DNA of 28,794 nucleotides. Source: JBOZRQ01 sp050789255 (GTDB taxonomy: Bacteria > Bacillota > Sulfobacillia > Symbiobacteriales > Symbiobacteriaceae). The notes under the pieces were generated by a model. The model made no database searches and was not told the DNA's origin. It saw only the letters and a list, made by a program, of their open reading frames with translations. Positions 15,385 to 21,902 of the stretch are shown here, piece by piece. Both the position numbers and the translations under genes were made by a program. Every line of letters starts with the position of its first letter. Within the stretch, counting starts at the first letter, position 1. The stretch spans positions 1-28,794 of the forward strand of contig JBOZRQ010000005.1 of assembly GCA_050789255.1 (NCBI GenBank). Direction: 5' to 3'.

Positions 15385-16170
15385 TCAGTCCCCCTCAAAC
15401 AGCGTGCCGACGGCCTCGCCGGCCAGGATCTCACGGAGCACCCCAGGGCGGGCGCCCATGGCCAGTACCATCTTAATCCCGCTCTGGGCGCATATGCGGG
15501 CCGCGTGCACCTTGGTCACCATGCCCCCGGTCCCGTTGGCGCTGCCGGCGCCGCCGGCGGCTTGCTCCAGGTCCTCCTTGACGGAGACCCGCTGCATGGG
15601 CTGCAGCCCGGCGTGGGTACGGGGGTCCGCCGGGTAGAACCCTTCAACGTCGGTCAGCAGAATAAGGAGGTCAGCCCTGCTCAGTGCGGCCACCCGGGCC
15701 GAGAGGGTATCGTTGTCGCCCACCCGGATCTCCTCGCTCGTGACCGTGTCGTTCTCGTTGACCACCGGGATCACCCGCCACTGGAGCAGCCGCTCCATGG
15801 TGGCTGCTGCACTGGCCCGGCGGCCGCCATCCTCGAGGTCCTGCCGGGTCAGCAGGACCTGCCCGACGGTGCACCCGTACTCGCCAAACAGCGCCTCATA
15901 TCGCTGCATCAGCAGGCCCTGCCCTACTGCGGCAAGGGCCTGCTTGCCGGTCAGATCCCTGGGGCGCTCGGTCAAACCCAGCTTGCCCATGCCGGCGCCC
16001 ACCGCTCCCGAGGTGACCAGCACCAGTTGCCGTCCCTCGGCGTGGAGGTCGGCCATCTGCCGGACCAGCGCCTCCATGCGCCCCAAGTGCAGATGCCCGG
16101 TTGGGTGGGTCAGGGTACTCGTTCCGATTTTGATGACGATCCGCTGGCTAGCAGTGAGCGCAGTCCGCAT
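15385..16170 (-). CDS. proB: Glutamate 5-kinase (short form, no PUA domain)
   Basis: ProB phosphorylates glutamate, the committed step of proline synthesis. The 261-residue protein is one amino-acid kinase domain with IVIKIGTSTLT near the start, LVTSGAVGAGM, VVNENDTV, GDNDTLSARVA and LLTDVEGFYPADP. E. coli-type enzymes of about 367 residues carry an extra C-terminal PUA domain, absent here as in some other bacteria. The start is ATG 16170 because GGAGGTGA stands eight bases upstream. An in-frame ATG at 16296 lies inside the T-box leader and is rejected. It is coupled to proA. Confidence 0.95.
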   Translation of the reverse strand: MRTALTASQRIVIKIGTSTLTHPTGHLHLGRMEALVRQMADLHAEGRQLVLVTSGAVGAGMGKLGLTERPRDLTGKQALAAVGQGLLMQRYEALFGEYGCTVGQVLLTRQDLEDGGRRASAAATMERLLQWRVIPVVNENDTVTSEEIRVGDNDTLSARVAALSRADLLILLTDVEGFYPADPRTHAGLQPMQRVSVKEDLEQAAGGAGSANGTGGMVTKVHAARICAQSGIKMVLAMGARPGVLREILAGEAVGTLFEGD

Positions 16171-16196
16171 CTCAGGGTCACCTCCGCCGAAAAATG

Positions 16197-16227
16197 AAAA
16201 CGCCCCGTCCGACTGCCGGACGGGGCG
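16197..16227 (-). terminator. T-box terminator hairpin of proBA
   Basis: Perfect 10-bp arms (16201-16210 with 16218-16227) are followed by TTTTC on the minus strand. The 3' part of the T-box core is the competing antiterminator. Confidence 0.85.
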
Positions 16228-16459
16228 TTGCTCCCGTGGTACCACCTGGCTGGGCGCCGCCAACGGCGAGGCCCACTTGTTAGAGCGCTCAGACAAGCGC
16301 CCCCGGCTGGGTAACGGGCCGGGCGCCCGGGCAACTCATCGTTGCCGGCTCGGGGATGGGTTCGGCGGCCTCTACCTGTCCGGGCTTGCACCACAGGGCC
16401 CGGCTCTCTGGGCAGGGGAGGAGACGCCTACTGATTCCCTTCTTCGCCATCGAATATTG
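16197..16459 (-). promoter_or_regulatory. Proline T-box riboswitch of proBA
   Basis: The leader senses uncharged tRNA. On the minus strand it shows the stem I opening GCGAAGAAGGGAAT, the AG-bulge CCAGAGAGCCGGG, the T-box core GGTGGTACCACGGGAGC (16230-16246) and a terminator. By position relative to the stem I 3' side (GAA-CCC-A), the specifier codon is CCC for proline (16358-16360), which matches the genes it controls. Confidence 0.9.
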
Positions 16460-16465
16460 ATGCAG

Positions 16466-16494
16466 ATTATACGACCGGTTCTGAGATGTGTCAA
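16466..16494 (-). promoter_or_regulatory. Consensus sigma-A promoter of proBA
   Basis: TTGACA (16489-16494) and TATAAT (16466-16471) are perfect and exactly 17 bases apart on the minus strand. Constant strong initiation leaves control to the T-box. It begins 12 bases beyond the stop of the aromatic gene. Confidence 0.92.
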
Positions 16495-16505
16495 TCCTTT
16501 TCCCG

Positions 16506-17588
16506 CTAGTCCCCGGCGAGGGAGTCGGCGCTCCGCTCCTGAACCTGCCGGGACAGCTCCAAAATCGCCTGCCAGACGGCGTTCACGCCGCGGGCGCCGA
16601 CCTCGGGAGCCGCAGCCTTGGCCAGCCGCTGAAGGAGCGCCCGCTCCCGCTCGGGCTGCAAAGCAGCCATGCCGCTGTGCTGCTTGAGCTGGCCGACCCG
16701 CATGGAGAGCCGCATCCGGCGGGCGAGCAACTCCAGCAGCTCCAGATCGGCCTCGTCGATTGCCGCCCTGCACTCCTCCAGGGAGGTGAGGGTCTGGGCC
16801 GGGAGCAGCCCCAGTTCAGCCATCAGCTCCCGGAAGGCCGGGAAGCTAAGCTGCTGCTCCTTGTCGGAGAGGGCCGCCTCGGGCTCCGGGTGGACCTCGA
16901 TCATCAGCCCGTCGGCGCCGGCGGCCAGGGCGGCCTTGGACAGCGGGGTGATCAGGTCACGGCGCCCGGCGGCATGACTCGGGTCGACAATGACCGGGAA
17001 GCCGGAAAGCTGGCGCACGGCGACGGCCGCGCTGAGGTCGAGGGTGTTGCGGGTGTAGGTCTCGTAAGTGCGGATGCCCCGTTCACACAGGATGACCTGG
17101 TCGTTGCCCGAGGCGGTAATGTATTCGGCGGCGCCCAGCCACTCGGCGATGGTGGCGCTCAGGCCGCGCTTGAGCATAACGGGCTTGCCGACACGCCCGA
17201 CCTGCTTGAGAAGGGCGAAGTTCTGCATGTTGCGGGACCCGATCTGCAGCACGTCGGCGTACTGGGCCACCACGTCGATCTCAGCGGTGTCCATTACCTC
17301 CGTGACGACCGGCAGCCCCGTCTGCTGCCGTGCCAATGCCAACAACCGCAGCCCTTCCTCCCCCAGCCCCTGGAACGACTTGGGCGATGTCCTGGGCTTG
17401 TAAGCCCCACCCCGCAGGGCCGTCGCCCCCGCTTCCTTCACGGCCTGAGCGGCGCTCAGGATCTGCTCCTCGCTCTCCACGCTGCACGGACCTGCGATGA
17501 TGACCGGGCGGCCGGAGCCAAAGCCAAGGTTGCCAAATCGGGCGCCCACCTCTTGCATCGACATAGCCCGGGAAGTGATCTCAGCCAT
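16506..17588 (-). CDS. aroF: DAHP synthase (type I-beta) with C-terminal chorismate mutase
   Basis: This fusion catalyses the first shikimate step (PEP + erythrose 4-phosphate to DAHP) and chorismate to prephenate. Residues 1 to about 262 are a type I-beta DAHP synthase, with AGPCSVES (32-39), RGGAYKPRTSPKSFQG (59-74), QIGSRNMQNFALL, MLKRG, VDPSHAAGRRD and IEVHPEPE. Residues about 270-352 are an AroQ-type mutase (AAIDEADLELLELLARRM). The mutase is at the C-terminus, opposite to B. subtilis AroA(G). The start is ATG 17588, nine bases after AAGGAGG; ATG 17594 is too close. A phenylalanine T-box lies upstream. The mutase part likely gives prephenate feedback control. Confidence 0.94.
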   Translation of the reverse strand: MAEITSRAMSMQEVGARFGNLGFGSGRPVIIAGPCSVESEEQILSAAQAVKEAGATALRGGAYKPRTSPKSFQGLGEEGLRLLALARQQTGLPVVTEVMDTAEIDVVAQYADVLQIGSRNMQNFALLKQVGRVGKPVMLKRGLSATIAEWLGAAEYITASGNDQVILCERGIRTYETYTRNTLDLSAAVAVRQLSGFPVIVDPSHAAGRRDLITPLSKAALAAGADGLMIEVHPEPEAALSDKEQQLSFPAFRELMAELGLLPAQTLTSLEECRAAIDEADLELLELLARRMRLSMRVGQLKQHSGMAALQPERERALLQRLAKAAAPEVGARGVNAVWQAILELSRQVQERSADSLAGD

Positions 17589-17613
17589 GCTCATCCGCCT
17601 CCTTTGTGTGTGG

Positions 17614-17652
17614 AAAATAAAACACGCCCGTCCCTTGAAAGGGACGAGCGTG
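17614..17652 (-). terminator. T-box terminator hairpin of aroF
   Basis: The 12-bp arms 17623-17634 and 17641-17652 have one wobble, and TTTTATTTT follows on the minus strand. Confidence 0.85.
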
Positions 17653-17912
17653 AAATGCCCGTGTTACCACCCTGATTAGCCGCCCAATGAAAAAGGACGA
17701 CTCACTCGTTTGCAGGTACGGAGAAGGAGCGCTTCTCGATACCGCTCCTCGCTAACGGCAGGAGGGCCGGCGCCGCCTACGTGCCCAATGTGGGCTGTTC
17801 AGCGGGCAGCTCCGGGGTGAACTTCAGCCGAGCCTTCCATAGCAGCGCTTTCAGTCGCGGCGCCGCCTCCCTGCATGGATGGGAATCTGCCTACTTTACC
17901 CCTTCACAGCTT
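17614..17912 (-). promoter_or_regulatory. Phenylalanine T-box riboswitch of aroF
   Basis: The minus strand has a stem I beginning AGCTGTGAAGGGGTAAAGTA, the T-box core AGGGTGGTAACACGGG (17658-17673), and a terminator. Aligning the stem I 3' side with that of the proBA leader places the specifier at TTC, phenylalanine (17819-17821, in GAAG-TTC-A-CCCC). Transcription would then be raised when tRNA-Phe is uncharged. The promoter is less clear; TTGCAC (17941-17946) with an ACCAAT -10 is one option. Confidence 0.88.
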
Positions 17913-17944
17913 TTGGTGATTGGTATTGATAAGCAGTCTAGTGC

Positions 17945-17968
17945 AAAAATCGGGGTTCGTCAACCACC
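17945..17968 (-). terminator. Possible terminator of the spore-like operon
   Basis: A short bulged stem around GACG overlaps the last stop codon and is followed on the minus strand by ATTTTT. Weak. Confidence 0.4.
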
Positions 17969-18445
17969 ATTTTGTGAACCGCCAGGAACCTGCAAGATCT
18001 GGACCTCGCCCCCCGGGCCAGCCGTGGCGGACCTGGGAAACCGGATCTCCAGCAACCCCGACTCATAGGAGGCCCGGGCCCTCCCCAGGTCCACCGGGAC
18101 CGGCACAGACAGGGACCGCAGAAAATAGCCGCTGAACCGCTCCCGCCGGAGGGGTAGGTCGAATGTCGGAGCGGGTTGCAGAAAGCCTTCCAGGACCACC
18201 TCTGACGGTCCCGCCATGCTCACAGCGACCTGCTCCGGACGCAGTAGCCCCGGCAGTGCGGCACTCAGAACGACCTCCGTCGGGGTCACATACAGATCAA
18301 CCGGCGGGAATTGCGGAGCGGCCGCTGGCCCAGCGGGCGCCTGGCCGCCGCCCATCCCCGCCTCGGCTGCTGAGCGTACGTTGGACCAGAAATCCTCGCC
18401 AAACAGCTGCCCCAGCCAGCCCATTTGTTCAGCCAACTGATCCAT
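17960..18445 (-). CDS. Hsp20-like (alpha-crystallin) protein, second copy
   Basis: The 161-residue protein has a helical N-terminal arm (MDQLAEQMGWLGQLFGEDFW), a linker rich in Gly, Ala and Pro (31-46) and an alpha-crystallin domain (about 47-155). The domain is divergent but keeps the hallmark A-x4-G-L-L as ASYESGLLEIRFP (125-137). The start ATG 18445 is four bases after the stop of the first copy. Its ribosome site GTGAGG is weak, so translation probably depends on coupling. Spore coat proteins such as CotM of Bacillus belong to this superfamily. The GerPC-like gene just upstream makes a coat role more likely than general heat-shock function; this is inference. Confidence 0.75.
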   Translation of the reverse strand: MDQLAEQMGWLGQLFGEDFWSNVRSAAEAGMGGGQAPAGPAAAPQFPPVDLYVTPTEVVLSAALPGLLRPEQVAVSMAGPSEVVLEGFLQPAPTFDLPLRRERFSGYFLRSLSVPVPVDLGRARASYESGLLEIRFPRSATAGPGGEVQILQVPGGSQNGG

Positions 18446-18449
18446 GGCC

Positions 18450-18842
18450 TCACGTGGTCCCTGCACCGCCTGCCCCCCCTGCACGATCCCATTGGAGTCC
18501 CACCCGGCCCGCTGCAATCGGCAGACGTGCGGTGAGGACACCGTTCTCGAAGGCAACCTGGGTCCGTCCTGCGTCGACCGGGTACGGCAGGGGGATTTTG
18601 CGCCCGAACGGCCCGTAGGGGCGCTCCGACAGCACCAACTGCTCCTGCGATACCGGGTGGCGGTAGTGCCGAACCCCCTCAACCACCAGGTCGCGATTCC
18701 CGCTCAGGGAGATGCGGAAGTCCTCCGGGCGCAGGCCCGGCAGCGAAATGGTGAGCACCAGTTCTTCGCCCGACCGCAGCAGATCAACCGGGGGTACTCC
18801 CTGAGCCGCCGGACTCGACCCCGTCGGTGCCCGCTTGCCCAT
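18450..18842 (-). CDS. Hsp20-like (alpha-crystallin) protein, first copy
   Basis: The 130-residue protein is nearly all alpha-crystallin domain. Visible parts are VDLLRSGEELVLTISLPGLR, DLVVEGVRHY, FGRKIPLPYPVD and the hallmark VAFENGVLTARLP. The N-terminal arm is very short (about 17 residues) and there is no clear I-x-I tail, so large chaperone oligomers are less certain. ATG 18842 follows GGGGGGTGGAG. Its first 59 bases overlap the end of the GerPC-like gene in another frame, so both belong to one transcript. A small heat-shock chaperone or a coat protein are the alternatives. Confidence 0.85.
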   Translation of the reverse strand: MGKRAPTGSSPAAQGVPPVDLLRSGEELVLTISLPGLRPEDFRISLSGNRDLVVEGVRHYRHPVSQEQLVLSERPYGPFGRKIPLPYPVDAGRTQVAFENGVLTARLPIAAGRVGLQWDRAGGAGGAGTT

Positions 18843-19170
18843 TCTGCTCCACCCCCCTTCGCTGTGGCGGCCAGATCGGATGCTGTGCCGGAGGACTCGT
18901 GACAGCAGCGCCGGCTTCTACTGGTTGACCCTTATGCATCGCCGTGATGCCAATGTTCAGCTGACCACCCAACTCCTGCACGTCGATCCCGTCGAGATGA
19001 AACTCGACCCGCTCTATTTGCAGATGCTGCACATCCATGTGGATCGGCGCCCGCCGGATGGCCTCGGAGAGAAGCCGGGTGACCTCCGACAACTGCTGAA
19101 GGGCGCTACGTATCTCCTGGACCTCGTCGGCGAGTCCCTTTGGATATTGGCTTTCGGGGTCGGCGGTCAT
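18784..19170 (-). CDS. GerPC-like spore germination/coat protein
   Basis: The 128-residue protein has a helical, probably coiled N-terminal part (LADEVQEIRSALQQLSEVTR) and the segment IERVEFHLDGIDVQELGGQL (52-71) followed by NIGI. From memory, Bacillus GerPC has the closely similar pattern I-E-x-[IV]-E-[YF]-x-F-D-x-L-x-I-x-x-L-x-G-x-L-N-I-G. GerPC helps germinants cross the spore coat. The C-terminal 50 residues are Gly/Pro/Gln rich and low in complexity. The start is ATG 19170, six to seven bases after GGAGGAG. Neighbouring KVNG genes would then correspond to the small GerP proteins. Confidence 0.65.
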   Translation of the reverse strand: MTADPESQYPKGLADEVQEIRSALQQLSEVTRLLSEAIRRAPIHMDVQHLQIERVEFHLDGIDVQELGGQLNIGITAMHKGQPVEAGAAVTSPPAQHPIWPPQRRGVEQNGQAGTDGVESGGSGSTPG

Positions 19171-19510
19171 GGCTGCTCCTCCTCTCCGAGACGGTATCGG
19201 TCGACCTGAACGTGTAGGTACAGCCGGGTTGACATGATACCACAGAGGGGGTTGGACGGGGGTTGGACTGACCTTGGGCCTGACCGGCGGCTTCGGTCCT
19301 GGGCGCCTGCGCTGACACGGCAACACCGTAGCACACCGATGCGACGCTGAAGTCGCCGGTCGCGTGTGCCAGCGTGATCTCCGTTGAACCTGTGTCGCCG
19401 TGACCACCCTCATTGGTCGGTCCAAGCACCACGCTTCCGCCCTCTCCGACGAGCTGGAGGGCGCCCAACCAGATGCCCGGACAGACCCACCCGGAATACC
19501 CGTAGCTCAT
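19106..19510 (-). CDS. Small KVNG-family-like protein, possibly extended or frameshifted
   Basis: This frame encodes 134 residues. The N-terminal half (GIWLGALQLVGEGGSVVLGP, then TNEGG) parallels the preceding protein (PIWVAGIKVNGLQGGATFTT, then GPTNVGG). The C-terminal half is Pro/Arg/Ser-rich, lacks the DTP end motif of the others and overlaps the GerPC-like start by 65 bases. Either the tail is a lineage oddity or a frameshift has replaced a normal ending near residue 70. ATG 19510 lies three bases after the upstream TAG (TAGCGCATG), so coupling is likely. GerPA/GerPF-like identity is tentative. Confidence 0.5.
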   Translation of the reverse strand: MSYGYSGWVCPGIWLGALQLVGEGGSVVLGPTNEGGHGDTGSTEITLAHATGDFSVASVCYGVAVSAQAPRTEAAGQAQGQSNPRPTPSVVSCQPGCTYTFRSTDTVSERRSSHDRRPRKPISKGTRRRGPGDT

Positions 19511-19513
19511 GCG

Positions 19514-19765
19514 CTACCAACCCAGGAACGGACCGGGGTTGTACCCGGGGGCCCAGCTCGTGATCGGCGTGTCGATGAAGTCGTTGTCGAGGATGCTCGC
19601 CCACCCGGTCGGGGCGTTCCCAAGGTCGCCGTACACCTCGTTCCACAAGGTGTGCTTTTTGTAAATTGTGACGCCGCCCACGTTGGTCGGCCCAGTTGTG
19701 AACGTAGCACCGCCCTGCAAACCGTTGACCTTGATCCCGGCTACCCAAATCGGCACGTATGACAC
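19514..19765 (-). CDS. Small KVNG/DTP protein (GerP-like)
   Basis: The 83-residue protein begins MSYVPIWVAGIKVNGLQGGA and has a core FTTGPTNVGG, then YGDLGN and DNDFIDTPIT near the end. The first part resembles the IxIxSIxGGxVxFGD core of small GerPA/GerPF proteins, which sit in the spore coat. The D-x-D-[LF]-x-DTP motif is shared with two neighbours and I do not know it from GerP. The start is GTG 19765 behind GAGGGGGG. There are no Cys residues, no signal peptide and no membrane segment. Confidence 0.65.
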   Translation of the reverse strand: MSYVPIWVAGIKVNGLQGGATFTTGPTNVGGVTIYKKHTLWNEVYGDLGNAPTGWASILDNDFIDTPITSWAPGYNPGPFLGW

Positions 19766-19795
19766 GGCTTCCCCCCCCTCTCCCCGAGCCTGTGG

Positions 19796-20014
19796 TTACG
19801 AGCTACCCGTCGAAGACCAAATCGGTGTGTCCAGCAGGTCTGAATCCTGGATATGCCCCCAGACCGTTATCGCCACAGGCATATCCCCTTGAACAGAGGC
19901 ATGCCCGATGGTCCGTTTGATGTACGTCTCGGCGCTGGTGATCACGTGGGGACCAACGCCCACGGTGGAAGACTCAACGACCCCATTGACCTTGCACAGT
20001 CCAATACGAATCAT
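19796..20014 (-). CDS. Small KVNG/DTP protein (GerP-like), operon leader
   Basis: The 72-residue protein begins MIRIGLCKVNGVVESSTVGV and ends IQDSDLLDTPIWSSTGSS. The opening resembles GerPE/GerPB, whose known form is close to I-x-V-N-S-x-x-x-S-S-x-x-x-I-G. ATG 20014 follows GGGCGGGGGC; longer upstream frames run antisense to the divergent gene and are rejected. It is the first gene of the leftward set. The 94-base gap to the divergent gene holds CATA-NNN-T elements on both strands that could be sigma-K -10 boxes, but no firm -35 was seen. Confidence 0.6.
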   Translation of the reverse strand: MIRIGLCKVNGVVESSTVGVGPHVITSAETYIKRTIGHASVQGDMPVAITVWGHIQDSDLLDTPIWSSTGSS

Positions 20015-20108
20015 GTAGATGCCCCCGCCCCCACGGTATGCAGGTCCCCAACCGGTGGGAACCGCATAGGTTGCCGTATCAAAGAGAAGAGCAGCCGGAG
20101 GTGTGTCC

Positions 20109-20339
20109 ATGGACATAGAGTTCAACATATGGAGCATCAAGGTCAATGGCATGGAGAACTCCTCCGCCCTGAACATCGGCACCAACATCCTGCTGGGCTT
20201 TGAGAGCCACTCCAAGACCACGTACGGAAACGGGCGGGTAACCGGCGACCACGGTGTTCTGCCCTCCTGGATCACCTGGGTGGATGACCGCGATCTGGTC
20301 GATACACCGATGTGGTCTCAGGGAGCCCCGCAAAAGTAA
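20109..20339 (+). CDS. Small KVNG/DTP protein (GerPB-like), divergent copy
   Basis: The 76-residue protein begins MDIEFNIWSIKVNGMENSSA and continues LNIGTNILLGFESHSKTTYG, close in pattern to GerPB (x-I-x-S-I-x-N-S-S-V-F-Q-I-G-T-A-G). It ends WVDDRDLVDTPMWSQ, sharing the D-x-D-[LF]-x-DTP motif with two genes on the other strand. The start is ATG 20109, seven bases after GGAGG; the in-frame GTG at 20103 is too close to the site. It is transcribed away from the six-gene set and converges on citrate synthase. Confidence 0.65.
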   Translation: MDIEFNIWSIKVNGMENSSALNIGTNILLGFESHSKTTYGNGRVTGDHGVLPSWITWVDDRDLVDTPMWSQGAPQK

Positions 20340-20342
20340 AAT

Positions 20343-20373
20343 GGCGCCCACCTCGATTTCAGAGGTGGGCGCC
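20343..20373 (-). terminator. Terminator of the bacterial-type citrate synthase gene
   Basis: GGCGCCCACCTC (20343-20354) pairs perfectly with 20362-20373. On the minus strand ATTTTACTTTT follows. It may also stop the convergent small gene. Confidence 0.75.
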
Positions 20374-20378
20374 GGGCA

Positions 20379-21524
20379 TTAAGTACGCTGGTCCATAGGA
20401 AGATACGGCAGCTTCTCGGGTCCCACGTACTCGGCGCGGGGCCGGATGATGCGGTTGTTCCCAAGCTGCTCCAGCAGGTGGGCCGTCCAGCCGGCGATGC
20501 GGCTGACTGCGAAGACCGGGGTGAACAGGTCGGTGGCGATGCCCAGGACGTGGTAGACCGACCCGGAATAGAGGTCGACGTTGGCGTAGAGCCCCTTCTC
20601 CTGAAGCACGGTCTGCTCCACCAACTGGGTCATGGTGAACCATCTGGTCTCCCCCGCCCGCCGTCCGACCTCTTCGGAGAGCTGTCCGAGGATCTTGGCC
20701 CGGGGGTCCTTGGTGCGGTAGACCCGGTGCCCGAAGCCTGCGATCTTGGCCCTGCGGGCCAGCGCCTCCTTGATCCACGCTACGACCTTCTCAGGCTCTC
20801 CGATCGCCTCCAGCATCCGCATGACCTGCTCGTTGGCGCCGCCGTGCAAGGGACCCTTCAGGGCGCCCACAGCCGCCGTCACCGCACTGTAGATGTCCGT
20901 CAGCGTTGCCACGGTGACCCGGCCTGAGAAGGTGGATGCGTTCAGTTCGTGGTCGGCGTGCAGAATCAGCGCCACGTCAAAGACCCTGGCCTGAAACGTA
21001 TCCGGCTCCTTGCCGGAGAGCATGTAGAGGAAATTGGCGGCGTGGCCCAGGTCCTCCCGGGGCGCCAGGGGCTCCTCCCCCCGGCGGATGCGCTCCCAGG
21101 CGGCGACCAGGGTGCCAAGCTGCGCCGTGAGCTTTGCGGTGGTAGCTGCGTAGGCCTCAGGCCCCGTCTGCTCGGCGCCCGGGTCGAAGTTCCCCAGCAC
21201 CGACACGCCCGTTCGCAGGGCGGCCATCGGATGGGTCCCCCGGGGCAGGGTTCGCAGAATGGCAAGCACCTCGGCAGGGACGGCCCGGTAGCCCCGCAGG
21301 CTCCGGTCGAACTCTGCCAGCTCCGCCCGACCAGGCAGGCGCCGGTTGTGCAGCAGGAAGACGGTCTCCTCGAAGGTCGAGTGCTGCGCGAGGTCAGCAA
21401 TGTCAAACCCGCAGTATACCAGGCGCCCCTCCCGGCCATCAATGAAACAGATCTCCGAGGTCCCGGCGACCACATCTTCCAATCCTGCCTTGAAAGCCGG
21501 CGCGTCGGCCATATCAGACATCAT
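20379..21524 (-). CDS. Citrate synthase, bacterial type
   Basis: The enzyme condenses oxaloacetate and acetyl-CoA. The 381-residue protein has all family residues: HADHELNASTF (H189, H192), GPLHGGANEQVM (H227), GFGHRVYRTKDPRA (H266) and NVDLYSG (D317). This is the short, dimeric Gram-positive/archaeal type and may also accept other acyl-CoAs (2-methylcitrate synthase). ATG 21524 is five bases after GGGAG; ATG 21521 is equally possible. Upstream ATG 21563 is rejected. It is monocistronic with its own terminator. The window also has a second, very different citrate synthase, so the two may serve different conditions or substrates. Confidence 0.92.
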   Translation of the reverse strand: MMSDMADAPAFKAGLEDVVAGTSEICFIDGREGRLVYCGFDIADLAQHSTFEETVFLLHNRRLPGRAELAEFDRSLRGYRAVPAEVLAILRTLPRGTHPMAALRTGVSVLGNFDPGAEQTGPEAYAATTAKLTAQLGTLVAAWERIRRGEEPLAPREDLGHAANFLYMLSGKEPDTFQARVFDVALILHADHELNASTFSGRVTVATLTDIYSAVTAAVGALKGPLHGGANEQVMRMLEAIGEPEKVVAWIKEALARRAKIAGFGHRVYRTKDPRAKILGQLSEEVGRRAGETRWFTMTQLVEQTVLQEKGLYANVDLYSGSVYHVLGIATDLFTPVFAVSRIAGWTAHLLEQLGNNRIIRPRAEYVGPEKLPYLPMDQRT

Positions 21525-21563
21525 CCTTTCTCCCAAGTAGGGGCCATTTCGTCTAGGGGTCAT

Positions 21564-21682
21564 CCCGTAGGAACGGGTGGACTACGGAAGTACCAAGAAC
21601 AGAAGGGGAAATACTACGTTCGAAGGATGCCTTCCCCTTTTTGCTGTGCTATATTTACAGCAAAGATTGATAGAGGAGAGCG
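21564..21682. other. Intergenic region upstream of citrate synthase and the small acidic protein
   Basis: It contains CCCGT-AGGA-ACGGG (21566-21579) and an 8-bp stem AAGGGGAA/TTCCCCTT with TTTTT after it (about 21604-21645). The latter may be an attenuator or terminator on the plus strand. No promoter was assigned with confidence. Confidence 0.35.
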
Positions 21683-21841
21683 GTGAATGTGATTATGTTT
21701 CGTGATCAAATGAACGCCCTGACCCAGACCCCGGTGAACGATGAGAACCTCAAACCCGCTCGGCTTGGCTCTCCGGCCGATGGCTACCAGCCGGATGAGG
21801 ACGATCCCGCATGGCCCTCCCGGTCGGGTCAGGCTGACTAA
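21683..21841 (+). CDS. Small acidic hypothetical protein (52 aa)
   Basis: A short frame starts at GTG 21683 (or GTG 21689, better spaced from GAGGAG) and ends at TAA 21841. It encodes VNVIMFRDQMNALTQTPVND and a tail rich in Asp, Pro and Gly (YQPDEDDPAWPSRSGQAD). It has a ribosome site, an intervening region that is not antisense to a gene, and a perfect terminator ten bases after the stop. I know no family. The acid-rich end suggests a soluble, largely disordered peptide. Confidence 0.55.
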   Translation: MNVIMFRDQMNALTQTPVNDENLKPARLGSPADGYQPDEDDPAWPSRSGQAD

Positions 21842-21851
21842 GGTGAATGGA

Positions 21852-21883
21852 AAAGGGGAGATGCACTGTAGCATCTCCCCTTT
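21852..21883. terminator. Bidirectional terminator
   Basis: Perfect 13-bp arms (21852-21864 and 21871-21883) around ACTGTA. The minus strand continues TTTTCC, ending the icd-mdh-citrate synthase operon. It also stops the small acidic gene. Confidence 0.85.
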
Positions 21884-21902
21884 ATATTTGGCCGCGCTGG
21901 TT

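Noticed and set aside
14689..16197. Long rightward frame of about 500 codons opposite proBA
   Set aside because: It is antisense to two clear proline genes, has no ribosome site, and its His/Gly/Ala/Gln composition is typical of shadow frames in GC-rich DNA.
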